From positions 66,393-72,169 of the forward strand of contig NZ_KL585415.1 of NCBI RefSeq assembly GCF_000721935.1: a stretch of 5,777 bases of DNA, read 5' to 3'. The notes below the pieces were generated by a model. That model was given only the letters and a program-made list of their open reading frames with translations. It did no database searches and had not been told where the DNA came from. The stretch is from Streptomyces sp. NRRL WC-3549. GTDB lineage: Bacteria > Actinomycetota > Actinomycetes > Streptomycetales > Streptomycetaceae. Shown here in pieces: positions 1 through 5,777 of this stretch. The position numbers were made by a program, and so were the translations under genes. Positions within the stretch are counted from its first letter, which is position 1; each line of letters opens with the position of its first letter.

Positions 1-258
1 TCTTCCTGTGCCGATCGAGGCCCTGGCTGGCAGCACCAGGGGAAGTCGGAACCCCGGTGCTCGGTCCGGGGAATGATCAGCGCGGCAGCCTCCTTCCCGC
101 GCCCGGCCTGTACCTCCACCACGTCGGCGTACCGCTGGACGTGACCGACGACGTGAGCGTGGCCGCCGCCGCGGACGACGGGCCCGGTGGCCGTGGCGTA
201 CGCGGGCACCGAGAAGCTGATCCAGCTGCTGGATCCGGCCTTCGTGATCAAACGGTGA
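1..258 (+). pseudogene. 3' end of an unrecognised gene, apparently frameshifted
   Basis: I do not recognise this protein. Two reading frames join to look like one gene end. From about 102 to 179 the frame starting at position 3 has G or C at the third base in 25 of 26 codons, and it encodes LYLHHVGVPLDVTDDVSV and a short alanine run. From 181 to 255 the next frame takes over, with 23 of 25 codons ending in G or C. It encodes VAYAGTEKLIQLLDPAFVIKR and stops at TGA 256-258. Past 180 the first frame drops to about 10 of 25. Removing one G from GGG at 180-182 joins the two into GAC GAC GGC CCG GTG GCC. The stretch before about 90 has mixed codon bias, and a second shift near 35-60 is possible. 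The cause could be a real mutation or a sequencing or assembly error. The gene is convergent with the FGE gene and need not belong to the sulfatase system. Confidence 0.5.
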
Positions 259-266
259 GTGGCAGC

Positions 267-312
267 GGCCCCGCGTACCTCAGCTGCTTGATCGGACGGC
301 TACGGCGGGGCC
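267..312. terminator. Candidate bidirectional terminator between convergent genes
   Basis: GGCCCCGC at 267-274 is perfectly complementary to GCGGGGCC at 305-312. Allowing single bulges at G304 and C300, the stem extends through GTA/TAC (275-277 with 301-303) and CC/GG (278-279 with 298-299), giving about 13 pairs around an 18-base loop. It starts 8 bases after the stop of the upstream plus-strand gene and lies 30 bases beyond the FGE stop on the minus strand, the expected place for a shared terminator. There is no T tract on either side, which is common for actinobacterial terminators but lowers certainty. The rest of 259-342 shows nothing else I can support. Confidence 0.5.
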
Positions 313-342
313 ACGGAACGGCGGCAGTACGCGGAGAGATGC

Positions 343-1347
343 TCAGAGCTCTTCACCGGGGCGGACATGAGGCTCTGAGAGGGCGCAGCGGAACCCGCCG
401 TGCCCTGTGGTGCTGTCGGGGGTGTTGGACGTGCGGGCGGCCACCCGGTAGCGGTTGCAGTAGGAGCGGTGGCACAGGTGCGAGCCGCCGCGCAGCACCC
501 GGGTACCGCCGTACGGCGGCCCGGCGGGGTCGATCCGGGTCTCCGGGCGGTCCGGGACGTGCCAGTCGGCGCTGAACCGGTCGGCGCACCACTCCCACAC
601 GTTGCCCGCGACGTTGTACAGCCCGTAGCCGTTGGGGGCGTAGGCCTTGACGGGGGCGGTGCCGGCGTAGCCGTCCTCCCGGGTGTTGCGCACCGGGAAG
701 TCGCCCTGCCAGATGTTGCAGCGGTGCCGGCCCTTCGGGGTGAGCTCGTCGCCCCAGGGGAAGCGGGCGCGGTCGAGTCCGCCGCGGGCCGCCTTCTCCC
801 ACTCGGCCTCGGTGGGCAGCCGCTTGCCGGCCCAGCGGGCGTAGGCCGAGGCGTCGTGCCACGACACATGGACCACCGGATGGTCCCGGCGGTCCCCGAT
901 CGAGGTGCCGGGCCCCTCGGGCGCCCGCCAGCTGGCCCCCTCCACGGCGCTCCACCAGGGGGCACCGGGCACGGTCCCGGGGAGCACGGCGTGACGTGCC
1001 CCGCGGGGGACGAACGGGCCGAAGACGTAGGACCAGCCGATGAGTTCGGCCTCGGTGCGGTAGCCGGTGGCCTTGACGAAGCGCGCGAACGCGGCGTTGG
1101 TCACGCAGGCCGCGTCGATCCGGAACGGGGCGAGGACCACCTCCCGGACCGGTCCCTCCCCGTCGGCGGGGAACGCGTCCTCGTCGGCGCCGCCCATCAG
1201 GAACGGCCCCCCGGGCACGGCGACCGTGCCGCGCAGGAGGTCGGCGGCACTGCGGACCGGCACGGCGAAGTCGGCCGGGGGAGCGGTGGCGGCGACGGTG
1301 CCGGCGGGGGCGGCGCTGCCGCGGTCCGGCCCGCAGCAGGCGTTCAC
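343..1347 (-). CDS. Formylglycine-generating enzyme (SUMF1/FGE family sulfatase maturase)
   Basis: This 334-residue protein very probably oxidises the cysteine of a CxPxR sulfatase motif to formylglycine, using O2 and copper. Visible FGE landmarks run in order: VPGGPFLMGG (44-53), the substrate-fold block DHPVVHVSWHDA (155-166), WAGKRLPTEAEWE (172-184), FPWGDEL (196-202), CNIWQGDFP (210-218), NGYGLYNVAGNVWEWC (239-254), and RVLRGGSHLCHRSYCNRYR (283-301) followed by NTPDS and GFRCA. Cys292 and Cys297 of CHRSYC match the paired copper-binding, catalytic cysteines of human and Streptomyces FGE, so the enzyme looks active. No signal peptide or membrane segment is visible, so it should be cytosolic. 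The N-terminus holds a Cys-Cys pair (residues 4-5) of unknown role. The GTG start at 1347 is chosen because it overlaps the ROK stop as GTGA and has GAAGGGA upstream (about 1355-1361 on this strand); the longer frame back to 1602 lies wholly inside the ROK gene. The likely client is the divergent sulfatase. Confidence 0.93.
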   Translation of the reverse strand: MNACCGPDRGSAAPAGTVAATAPPADFAVPVRSAADLLRGTVAVPGGPFLMGGADEDAFPADGEGPVREVVLAPFRIDAACVTNAAFARFVKATGYRTEAELIGWSYVFGPFVPRGARHAVLPGTVPGAPWWSAVEGASWRAPEGPGTSIGDRRDHPVVHVSWHDASAYARWAGKRLPTEAEWEKAARGGLDRARFPWGDELTPKGRHRCNIWQGDFPVRNTREDGYAGTAPVKAYAPNGYGLYNVAGNVWEWCADRFSADWHVPDRPETRIDPAGPPYGGTRVLRGGSHLCHRSYCNRYRVAARTSNTPDSTTGHGGFRCALSEPHVRPGEEL

Positions 1348-2579
1348 CGGGAGATCCCTTCGCCGAGGCCGCTCACCGGGGCTGCGGGAGCGGGACGGTC
1401 GAGCAGTTCCGCCAGGTCCTGGCCCGTGGTGCGCAGCAGCAGCGCCACGCCGCCGAGCGCGGCCGCGTCGCCGCCGAGGGTGGAGCCGCGCACCTCGATG
1501 GACCGGGGGGCGGCCGGCAGGGACAGCGCCGCGATCTGCTCCCGGATCGGGGCCAGGACGAGGGCGTCCAGGGCCGCCGGCTCCCCGTAGACGACGACGC
1601 ATTCCGGATCGACCTGGGCGGCGAGCGCGGCGAGCACCCGCCCGGCGGTGACGGCCGCGTCGCGGAGCACGTCGGCCGCCTCCGGCCGGCCCTCGGCGGC
1701 GAGACCGATCAGTTCCTCGGCGTCCTTGGCGTCCACCCCGCGGTCGGCGCAGGCGGCCAGCAGGGCGGGGACGGAGATGAGGCCCTCCAGGCAGCCCCGG
1801 CCGCCGCAGTGACAGGGTTTGCCCTCGGGGTCGCAGCTGGTGTGCCCGATCTCGCCGGCCGCGCCGTGCGCGCCGTGCACCAGCGAGCCGTTGACGACGA
1901 GTCCGCCACCGACACCCTGGGACCAGCGCAGGTACACGGCGTTGTCGAAGCCGCGGGCAGCGCCCCAGGTGACCTCGGCGAGGGCGGCCAGCCGGGAGTT
2001 GTTGTCGGTGACCACCGGAGCGCCGAAGTGCCGGCCGAGTTCCGCGGCGACGTGCCCGGCGAACGGGGTCATCGTGTGCCGGTCGGCGGAGGCCGGATTC
2101 TGTACGAAGCCGGGCAGGCCCAGGCCGACGCCCTGCACCGGGGCGAGGCTGATGTTCTCGCGCCGCACCAGCTCCTCCACCACCCGGATCGCCTGCGCGG
2201 CGCGCTCGGCGGCCTGGCTCTCGGCCGGCACCGGGGCGCTGTACCGGCCGACGATCTCGTGGGCGCAGTTGGCCACGACCACGTGGATGTGGTGGCGCTG
2301 GAGGTCGATACCGATCAGTTCGGCGCCGCGCGAGTTGAGCGAGATCTCCAGGGCCGGCCGGCCCCGCCCCCTCGGCTGCCCGGGGTCGGGGGCCGGCTGT
2401 TCGACCACGGCGTTGCGTTCCAGCAGGTCGGACACGATCGCGAACAGCGTCGTACGGGACAGCCCGACCCGGTCCTTCAGCTCGCCCCGGCTCAGCGCTC
2501 CCGACCTGCGCAGCTCGCCCAGTACGGCGGCTTCATTGGCTCTGCGCAGGCGCTGGAGGGCATCGGTGCGTTCCGTCAT
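1344..2579 (-). CDS. ROK-family (NagC/XylR-type) transcriptional repressor
   Basis: This 411-residue protein has the standard ROK-repressor layout. An N-terminal winged helix-turn-helix (about 14-62, recognition region LSRTTLFAIVSDLLE) is followed by an Arg/Pro-rich linker (about 62-76) and a sugar-kinase-like domain. The ROK zinc site is intact: GEIGH (242-246) and CHCGGRGCLE (256-265), giving His246, Cys256, Cys258 and Cys263. The kinase parts look dead. The phosphate-binding DxGGT motif is replaced by GIDLQRHHI (90-98), and in DNNSRLAALAE (192-202) an Asn falls where active ROK kinases have the catalytic Asp (my alignment by eye). It is therefore a sensor and not a kinase. It is the first gene of a two-gene operon with the FGE, joined by a GTGA overlap, and is divergent from the sulfatase operon. 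It probably controls both from the region 2580-2780 in response to a sugar-like ligand; ligand and direction of control are inferred. There is no Shine-Dalgarno before the ATG at 2579, which fits a leaderless transcript. Confidence 0.93.
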   Translation of the reverse strand: MTERTDALQRLRRANEAAVLGELRRSGALSRGELKDRVGLSRTTLFAIVSDLLERNAVVEQPAPDPGQPRGRGRPALEISLNSRGAELIGIDLQRHHIHVVVANCAHEIVGRYSAPVPAESQAAERAAQAIRVVEELVRRENISLAPVQGVGLGLPGFVQNPASADRHTMTPFAGHVAAELGRHFGAPVVTDNNSRLAALAEVTWGAARGFDNAVYLRWSQGVGGGLVVNGSLVHGAHGAAGEIGHTSCDPEGKPCHCGGRGCLEGLISVPALLAACADRGVDAKDAEELIGLAAEGRPEAADVLRDAAVTAGRVLAALAAQVDPECVVVYGEPAALDALVLAPIREQIAALSLPAAPRSIEVRGSTLGGDAAALGGVALLLRTTGQDLAELLDRPAPAAPVSGLGEGISR

Positions 2580-2585
2580 GGACGC

Positions 2586-2615
2586 ATGGTCGATCGGTCA
2601 AGGGGTTTCTGTCAA
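2586..2615 (-). promoter_or_regulatory. Candidate promoter for the ROK-FGE operon, probably leaderless
   Basis: Reading the minus strand, TTGACA (2615-2610) is a perfect -35 hexamer, followed 18 bases later by GACCAT (2591-2586). GACCAT is a weak -10 that keeps the two conserved positions (second A, final T). Six bases then lead to the ATG at 2579, so initiation about seven bases after the -10 would fall on the start codon itself. That agrees with the lack of a ribosome binding site. Leaderless messages are common in actinobacteria. The poor -10 is the weak point. Confidence 0.5.
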
Positions 2616-2633
2616 TGCACCGGACGAATTCAC

Positions 2634-2647
2634 GGAATGTTTATTCC
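2634..2647. promoter_or_regulatory. Inverted repeat between divergent promoters, candidate operator
   Basis: GGAAT (2634-2638) and ATTCC (2643-2647) form a perfect five-base inverted repeat around GTTT. It sits in a locally AT-richer patch of a GC-rich region, six bases upstream of the plus-strand -35 and about 20 bases upstream of the minus-strand -35. A repressor bound here could affect both directions. The ROK protein is the natural candidate, but the assignment rests on position and symmetry only. Confidence 0.35.
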
Positions 2648-2653
2648 CGAGGG

Positions 2654-2683
2654 TTGACGTAAAAAAGTGGGCCTCCCTACAGT
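2654..2683 (+). promoter_or_regulatory. Candidate promoter for the sulfatase-ABC transporter operon
   Basis: TTGACG (2654-2659) and TACAGT (2678-2683) are separated by 18 bases and resemble the housekeeping-sigma consensus of Streptomyces. The -35 matches five of six positions, and the -10 has the favoured TAnnnT form. Transcription would start near 2690, leaving a leader of about 90 bases before the sulfatase start. An A6 run (2661-2666) lies in the spacer, unusual in such GC-rich DNA. Confidence 0.6.
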
Positions 2684-2696
2684 TCCCGTCAATCGC

Positions 2697-2756
2697 ATGA
2701 GCCGGAACGAGTCGAGCACCCGCAACACGCTCCCGGGCCGGCACCCGTCACCATGA
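2697..2756 (+). CDS. Possible 19-codon leader ORF upstream of the sulfatase
   Basis: An ATG at 2697 opens a short frame (MSRNESSTRNTLPGRHPSP) that stops at TGA 2754-2756, 24 bases before the sulfatase start and in the same frame as it. There is no Shine-Dalgarno, but the ATG lies only about seven bases after the predicted transcription start, so it might be translated as a near-leaderless ORF. It contains no cysteine and no RRHVDL-like motif, so it does not resemble the cysteine-responsive or sulfur-gene leader peptides of actinobacteria. It may be a chance frame. Confidence 0.2.
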   Translation: MSRNESSTRNTLPGRHPSP

Positions 2757-2779
2757 GCGACCACCGAAAGGGCGGCCCG
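2734..2779 (+). promoter_or_regulatory. Leader hairpin flanking the sulfatase ribosome binding site
   Basis: CGGGCCG (2734-2740) is perfectly complementary to CGGCCCG (2773-2779). The right arm lies between the Shine-Dalgarno-like GAAAGGG (2766-2772) and the GTG start at 2781. With a two-base bulge the stem can extend by C2730-G2781 and U2731-A2780, taking in the first base of the start codon. If it forms in the mRNA, it should hinder ribosome loading. Seven-base complementary arms do occur by chance in DNA this GC-rich, so the role is tentative. Confidence 0.3.
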
Positions 2780-2780
2780 A

Positions 2781-4268
2781 GTGGCTCCGCGCAACATCCT
2801 GTTCCTGATGACCGACCAGCACCGGACCGACACCCTGGGCTGTTACGGCAACCCGCTCGTCGACACCCCCGCCCTGGACGCCCTGGCAGCCGAGGGCACC
2901 CGGTTCGACCGCTTCTACACCCCGACCGCCATCTGCACCCCGGCACGTGCCTCCCTGGCCACCGGCCTCCACCCCTTCCGCCACGGCATGCTCAACAACC
3001 CCGAGCGCAACGGCGGCAGCAAGGACGAACTCTCCGACGAAAGCCCCATGCTCTGGAACCAGTTGACGAACCAGGGCTACGCGGTCGGCCATGTCGGCAA
3101 ATGGCACATCGGCCGCGAGCGCGGCCCCGAGTTCTACGGCCTGGACGGCGAGCACCTGCCCGGCGCCCTCAACCCCGTACACCACCCCTCGTACGAGAAG
3201 TGGCTCGACGACAACGGCTTCCCGCCCTTCGCGGTGCGTGAGCCCGTCTTCGGGACCGCCGCCAACGGCACCGGACGCGGCCACCTCATCGCCGGCCGGC
3301 TCCAGCAGCCCGCCGAAGCTACCATCGAGGCCTTCCTCACCGACCGCACACTCGGCCTGCTGGACGGCTACGCCGCCGACTGGAAGGCGACCGGCAAGCC
3401 GTTCATGCTGTCCTGCCACTGGTACGGCCCGCATCTGCCCTACCTGATCCCCGACCACTACTACGACCTCTACGACCCCGCCGACGTGCCCCTGCCCGCC
3501 TCCATGGCGGAGACCTTCGCCGGCAAGCCCGAGGTGCAGCGCCAGTACAGCGCCTACTGGTCCTCCGACGACTTCGACGCCGACGCCTGGCGCAAGCTCA
3601 TCGCCGTCTACTGGGGCTACGTCACGATGATCGACCACCAGGCCGGACGCATCATCGAGGCGCTCAAGGGCCACGGCCTGTGGGACGACACGGCGGTCTT
3701 CTTCACCGCGGACCACGGCGAGTTCACCGGCGCCCACCGGCTCAACGACAAGGGCCCCGCGATGTACGAGGACATCTACAACATCCCCGGCATCGCCCGA
3801 ATCCCCGGCGCCCCCGCCCAGGTCAACGACGACTTCGCCACCCTCATCGACCTCAACCCGACCATCCTGGAACTGGCCGGCGCGCCCGTGCCCGCACTCT
3901 GCGACGGCACCAGCCTGGTGCCCCTGCTGTACGGCGAGGAGGCGGGCGGCACCCGCGACGAGGTCGTCACCGAATTCCACGGCCACCACTTCCCGTACTC
4001 CCAGCGCATGATCCGCGACCGGCGACACAAGCTGGTGCACAACCCGGAGAGCGTGCACGAACTGTACGACCTGGAGACCGACCCCCACGAACTGCACAAC
4101 GTGTACGAGGCACCCGCCTACGCGGAGGTCCGGCGCGACCTCACCGTCCGGCTCTACCGCGAACTGCTGCGCCGCGGCGACCCCGCCTACACCTGGATGA
4201 GCTACATGGCCGACATCGGCGGCGGCCGGGCGGCCGACGTCGACGGGGTCGCGGAGGAAGTGGCATGA
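2781..4268 (+). CDS. Type I (formylglycine-dependent) sulfatase, cytosolic
   Basis: This 495-residue protein should hydrolyse a sulfate ester. The sulfatase signature [11 protein letters not shown] (52-62) is complete; Cys52 (codon 2934-2936) is the residue converted to formylglycine, with Arg56 beside it. Other expected active-site positions are Asp12 in MTDQHRTD (metal), Lys107 and His109 in GKWHIG, His218 in GPHLPY, Asp311-His312 in TADHGEF (metal), and Lys324 in [10 protein letters not shown]. The C-terminal subdomain contains the usual [15 protein letters not shown] (426-440). The protein starts directly with the first core strand (NILFLMTD), with no signal peptide, so it should act in the cytosol on an imported substrate. 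The GTG start at 2781 follows GAAAGGG by eight bases, and an in-frame TGA at 2754 excludes earlier starts. The signature is CTPAR and not the CSPSR I associate with choline sulfatase, so that assignment is not favoured. The substrate cannot be read from the sequence. FGE is encoded divergently, and the permease overlaps its stop. Confidence 0.94.
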   Translation: MAPRNILFLMTDQHRTDTLGCYGNPLVDTPALDALAAEGTRFDRFYTPTAICTPARASLATGLHPFRHGMLNNPERNGGSKDELSDESPMLWNQLTNQGYAVGHVGKWHIGRERGPEFYGLDGEHLPGALNPVHHPSYEKWLDDNGFPPFAVREPVFGTAANGTGRGHLIAGRLQQPAEATIEAFLTDRTLGLLDGYAADWKATGKPFMLSCHWYGPHLPYLIPDHYYDLYDPADVPLPASMAETFAGKPEVQRQYSAYWSSDDFDADAWRKLIAVYWGYVTMIDHQAGRIIEALKGHGLWDDTAVFFTADHGEFTGAHRLNDKGPAMYEDIYNIPGIARIPGAPAQVNDDFATLIDLNPTILELAGAPVPALCDGTSLVPLLYGEEAGGTRDEVVTEFHGHHFPYSQRMIRDRRHKLVHNPESVHELYDLETDPHELHNVYEAPAYAEVRRDLTVRLYRELLRRGDPAYTWMSYMADIGGGRAADVDGVAEEVA

Positions 4269-5128
4269 GCGTGCAGGACAAGACCCGCGCACCGCACCGG
4301 GCGAAACCCCCGGGCCCGGCGCCCACCGAACCATCTGCGCCCGAACACCCACCCGGCAAGGGCACGAAGAAGCGCGGCACAGGCCGGCCCACCTCCGTAC
4401 TCCTCGGCCTCGCCTCCGCCGCGCTCGGCCTGCTCGCCTGGATCGTCCTCGCGAACAGCGGCGTGGACGGCTTTCCCGGCCCCGTCGCCGTGGGCCGCCG
4501 CGCCGGTGACCTCATCGCCGACGGCACCCTCTTCGAGGACGCGGGCGCCAGCCTCAAACGCGTCCTCATCGGATACGTCCTCGGGGTCGCCCTCGCGATA
4601 CCCGTCGGATTCGTCATGGGCTGGTACCCGCTCGTCCGCAGACTGATCGAGCCCTGGCTGCAGTTCTTCCGCATGGTGCCGCCGCTGGCGATCATCCCGT
4701 TGGCCATCGTGCTCATGGGCATCGACGAGACCCCCAAGATCTTCGTGATCTTCCTGGCCTCGTTCCTCTCCTGCGTCGTCTCGACCTTCCAGGGCGTCGT
4801 CGCCGTGGACGTCACCCTCGTCAACGCGGCACGGGTCCTCGGCGCCCGCGACCCACAGGTCTTCCTCGGCGTCGTCGTGCCCGCCTCCACCCCGTTCATC
4901 CTGGTCGGCATGCGGATCGGACTCGGCGCCTCCTGGGCCACCGTCGTCGCCGCCGAACTCATCGCCGCCCAAGGCGGCCTCGGCTTCCGGATGCAGCAGG
5001 CGCAGCTCTACTACGACCTGCCGACCATCTTCGTCCAGCTCATCGCGATCGGCGCGATCGGACTCGCCATGGACCGGCTGCTGCTCCTCGCGGAGCGCCG
5101 GCTGACCCACTGGCAGGAACGGCGGTAA
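4265..5128 (+). CDS. ABC transporter permease, SsuC/TauC/NrtB type
   Basis: This 287-residue inner-membrane protein is the channel subunit of an importer in the family that takes up sulfonates, sulfate esters, taurine, nitrate or similar small solutes. About six hydrophobic segments are visible (roughly 44-64, 99-119, 137-153, 156-178, 207-230 and 254-276). The EAA loop that contacts the ATPase is clear at [20 protein letters not shown] (187-206), with the conserved Gly193 and Ala194. The first 40 residues are a Pro/Lys/Arg-rich, probably disordered cytoplasmic tail, longer than in the usual SsuC of about 260 residues. The ATG at 4265 overlaps the sulfatase stop as ATGA and is preceded by a strong GGAGGA (4253-4258) six bases away, so the two are translationally coupled. 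The pairing with a sulfatase suggests a sulfate ester as cargo, which is inference; the fold alone does not separate sulfonate, sulfate-ester or other substrates. Confidence 0.9.
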   Translation: MSVQDKTRAPHRAKPPGPAPTEPSAPEHPPGKGTKKRGTGRPTSVLLGLASAALGLLAWIVLANSGVDGFPGPVAVGRRAGDLIADGTLFEDAGASLKRVLIGYVLGVALAIPVGFVMGWYPLVRRLIEPWLQFFRMVPPLAIIPLAIVLMGIDETPKIFVIFLASFLSCVVSTFQGVVAVDVTLVNAARVLGARDPQVFLGVVVPASTPFILVGMRIGLGASWATVVAAELIAAQGGLGFRMQQAQLYYDLPTIFVQLIAIGAIGLAMDRLLLLAERRLTHWQERR

Positions 5129-5131
5129 CCC

Positions 5132-5777
5132 ATGCCCAGCATCAACTTCCACGAGGTGACGAAGGACTTCGCGGTCAAGGACGGCGGATACCTCGCCCTG
5201 GACCACGTCAGCCTCGACATCGAGGACGGTGAGTTCGTCACCGTCGTCGGCCCGTCCGGCTGCGGCAAGAGCACCCTGATGAACATCGCCGCCGGACTCC
5301 TGGACGCAACCGACGGCGAGGTCGTGGTCGACGGCGTCCCCGTCAGCGGCCCCGCCCCCGAACGAGGCGTCATCTTCCAGCAGTACGCCCTCTTCCCCTG
5401 GATGACCGTCTCCGGCAACGTCGAATTCGGGCTGAAGGTCGCCGGGGCCAAGAAGGCGGAGCGCCGCCGCAAGGCCCGTGAGGTCATCGAGCTCGTCGGC
5501 CTCACCGACTTCGCCGACTCCCTTCCCAAGACCCTCTCCGGCGGCATGAAGCAGCGCTGCGCCATCGCCCGCGCCTACGCCGTGGACCCCAAGGTCCTCC
5601 TGATGGACGAACCCTTCGGCGCCCTGGACTCCCTCACCCGGGTCCGGATGCAGGAATCGCTCCTGGACACCTGGGGCCGCGACCGGCGCACCGTCATGTT
5701 CATCACCCACGACGTGGACGAGGCGGTCTTCCTCGCCAACCGCGTCGTCGTCATGGCGGCCCGCCCCGGCCGCATCC
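5132..5777 (+). CDS. ABC transporter ATP-binding protein, SsuB/TauB type (cut by window end)
   Basis: The first 215 residues of the importer's ATPase are present; perhaps 35-50 C-terminal residues of a typical SsuB/TauB protein are missing beyond the window. All nucleotide-binding motifs are intact: Walker A GPSGCGKST (40-48), Q-loop IFQQYALFPW (81-90), signature LSGGMKQR (135-142), Walker B KVLLMDE (154-160), D-loop ALD (164-166) and switch His193 in ITHDVDEA. The IFQQYALFPWMTV and MDEPFGALDSLTR stretches are typical of the nitrate/sulfonate/taurine subgroup. The ATG at 5132 follows the permease stop by three bases, so it is in the same operon; its AGGA (5115-5118) lies within the permease end and is rather distant. 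Cargo is inferred from the neighbouring sulfatase. Confidence 0.93.
   Translation, partial: MPSINFHEVTKDFAVKDGGYLALDHVSLDIEDGEFVTVVGPSGCGKSTLMNIAAGLLDATDGEVVVDGVPVSGPAPERGVIFQQYALFPWMTVSGNVEFGLKVAGAKKAERRRKAREVIELVGLTDFADSLPKTLSGGMKQRCAIARAYAVDPKVLLMDEPFGALDSLTRVRMQESLLDTWGRDRRTVMFITHDVDEAVFLANRVVVMAARPGRI

Noticed and set aside
57..575. A 172-codon plus-strand frame running into the FGE gene
   Set aside because: Only its first part, up to about 180, has coding bias; after that it is out of frame with the upstream gene and then antisense to the FGE catalytic region.
343..1602. A longer FGE starting at 1602
   Set aside because: The extra 85 residues are Arg/Pro/Gly-rich and lie entirely within the ROK gene; the GTG at 1347 has a ribosome site and a GTGA overlap.
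1344..2579. The ROK protein as an active sugar kinase
   Set aside because: It has an N-terminal helix-turn-helix, a degenerate phosphate-binding motif and Asn at the expected catalytic Asp position.
2589..2598. GGTCGATCGGTC-like sequence as a palindromic operator
   Set aside because: Only the central CGATCG is self-complementary; the flanking bases are not, and it overlaps the predicted -10 of the ROK gene.
2614..2661. A 15-codon frame from an ATG at 2614 as a leader peptide
   Set aside because: It lies upstream of the predicted plus-strand transcription start and has no ribosome binding site.
2781..4268. Choline sulfatase (BetC)
   Set aside because: The signature is CTPAR and no choline or betaine genes are nearby; the evidence supports only a type I sulfatase of unknown substrate.
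2748..4352. A 534-codon open frame on the minus strand opposite the sulfatase
   Set aside because: It is a mirror of the sulfatase codons in GC-rich DNA: a Val/Gly/Ala/Asp-rich sequence with no domain, while the plus strand has a full sulfatase active site.
4202..5710. A 502-codon open frame on the minus strand opposite the permease and ATPase
   Set aside because: Its composition (Asp/Glu/Gly/His-rich) is a typical antisense artefact, and the plus strand encodes clear ABC transporter motifs.

Overview
The window is a very GC-rich stretch with strong G/C bias at third codon positions, short or overlapping gene junctions and GTG starts. All of this points to an actinobacterium, most likely Streptomyces or a close relative. 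The genus is an inference from codon use and protein style; no search was run.

Layout. Positions 1-258 (+) hold the 3' end of an unrecognised gene that appears to carry a one-base frameshift near 180-182. A GC-rich inverted repeat (267-312) follows, between two convergent genes. On the minus strand, 2579-1344 encodes a ROK-family repressor. It overlaps by four bases (GTGA) a formylglycine-generating enzyme (FGE/SUMF1 family, 1347-343). A divergent control region (2580-2780) contains a promoter-like element for each direction, an inverted repeat between them, a possible short leader ORF and a hairpin close to the next start codon. On the plus strand come a type I sulfatase (2781-4268), an SsuC/TauC-type ABC permease (4265-5128, ATGA overlap) and the matching ABC ATPase (5132 to beyond the window end).

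How the genes fit together. The sulfatase carries the signature [11 protein letters not shown], whose cysteine (Cys52) is the residue FGE oxidises to formylglycine. The FGE encoded next door keeps both active-site cysteines (CHRSYC) and is probably its maturase. Neither protein has a visible export signal, so maturation and hydrolysis should be cytosolic. The ABC importer, of the family that brings in sulfonates and sulfate esters, would supply the substrate. The ROK protein is the likely local regulator; ROK regulators usually respond to sugars or sugar derivatives, which hints at a sulfated sugar or glycoside. The result looks like a self-contained import, mature and desulfate unit for an unidentified sulfate ester. 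The substrate-binding protein of the importer is not in the window and is probably just downstream.
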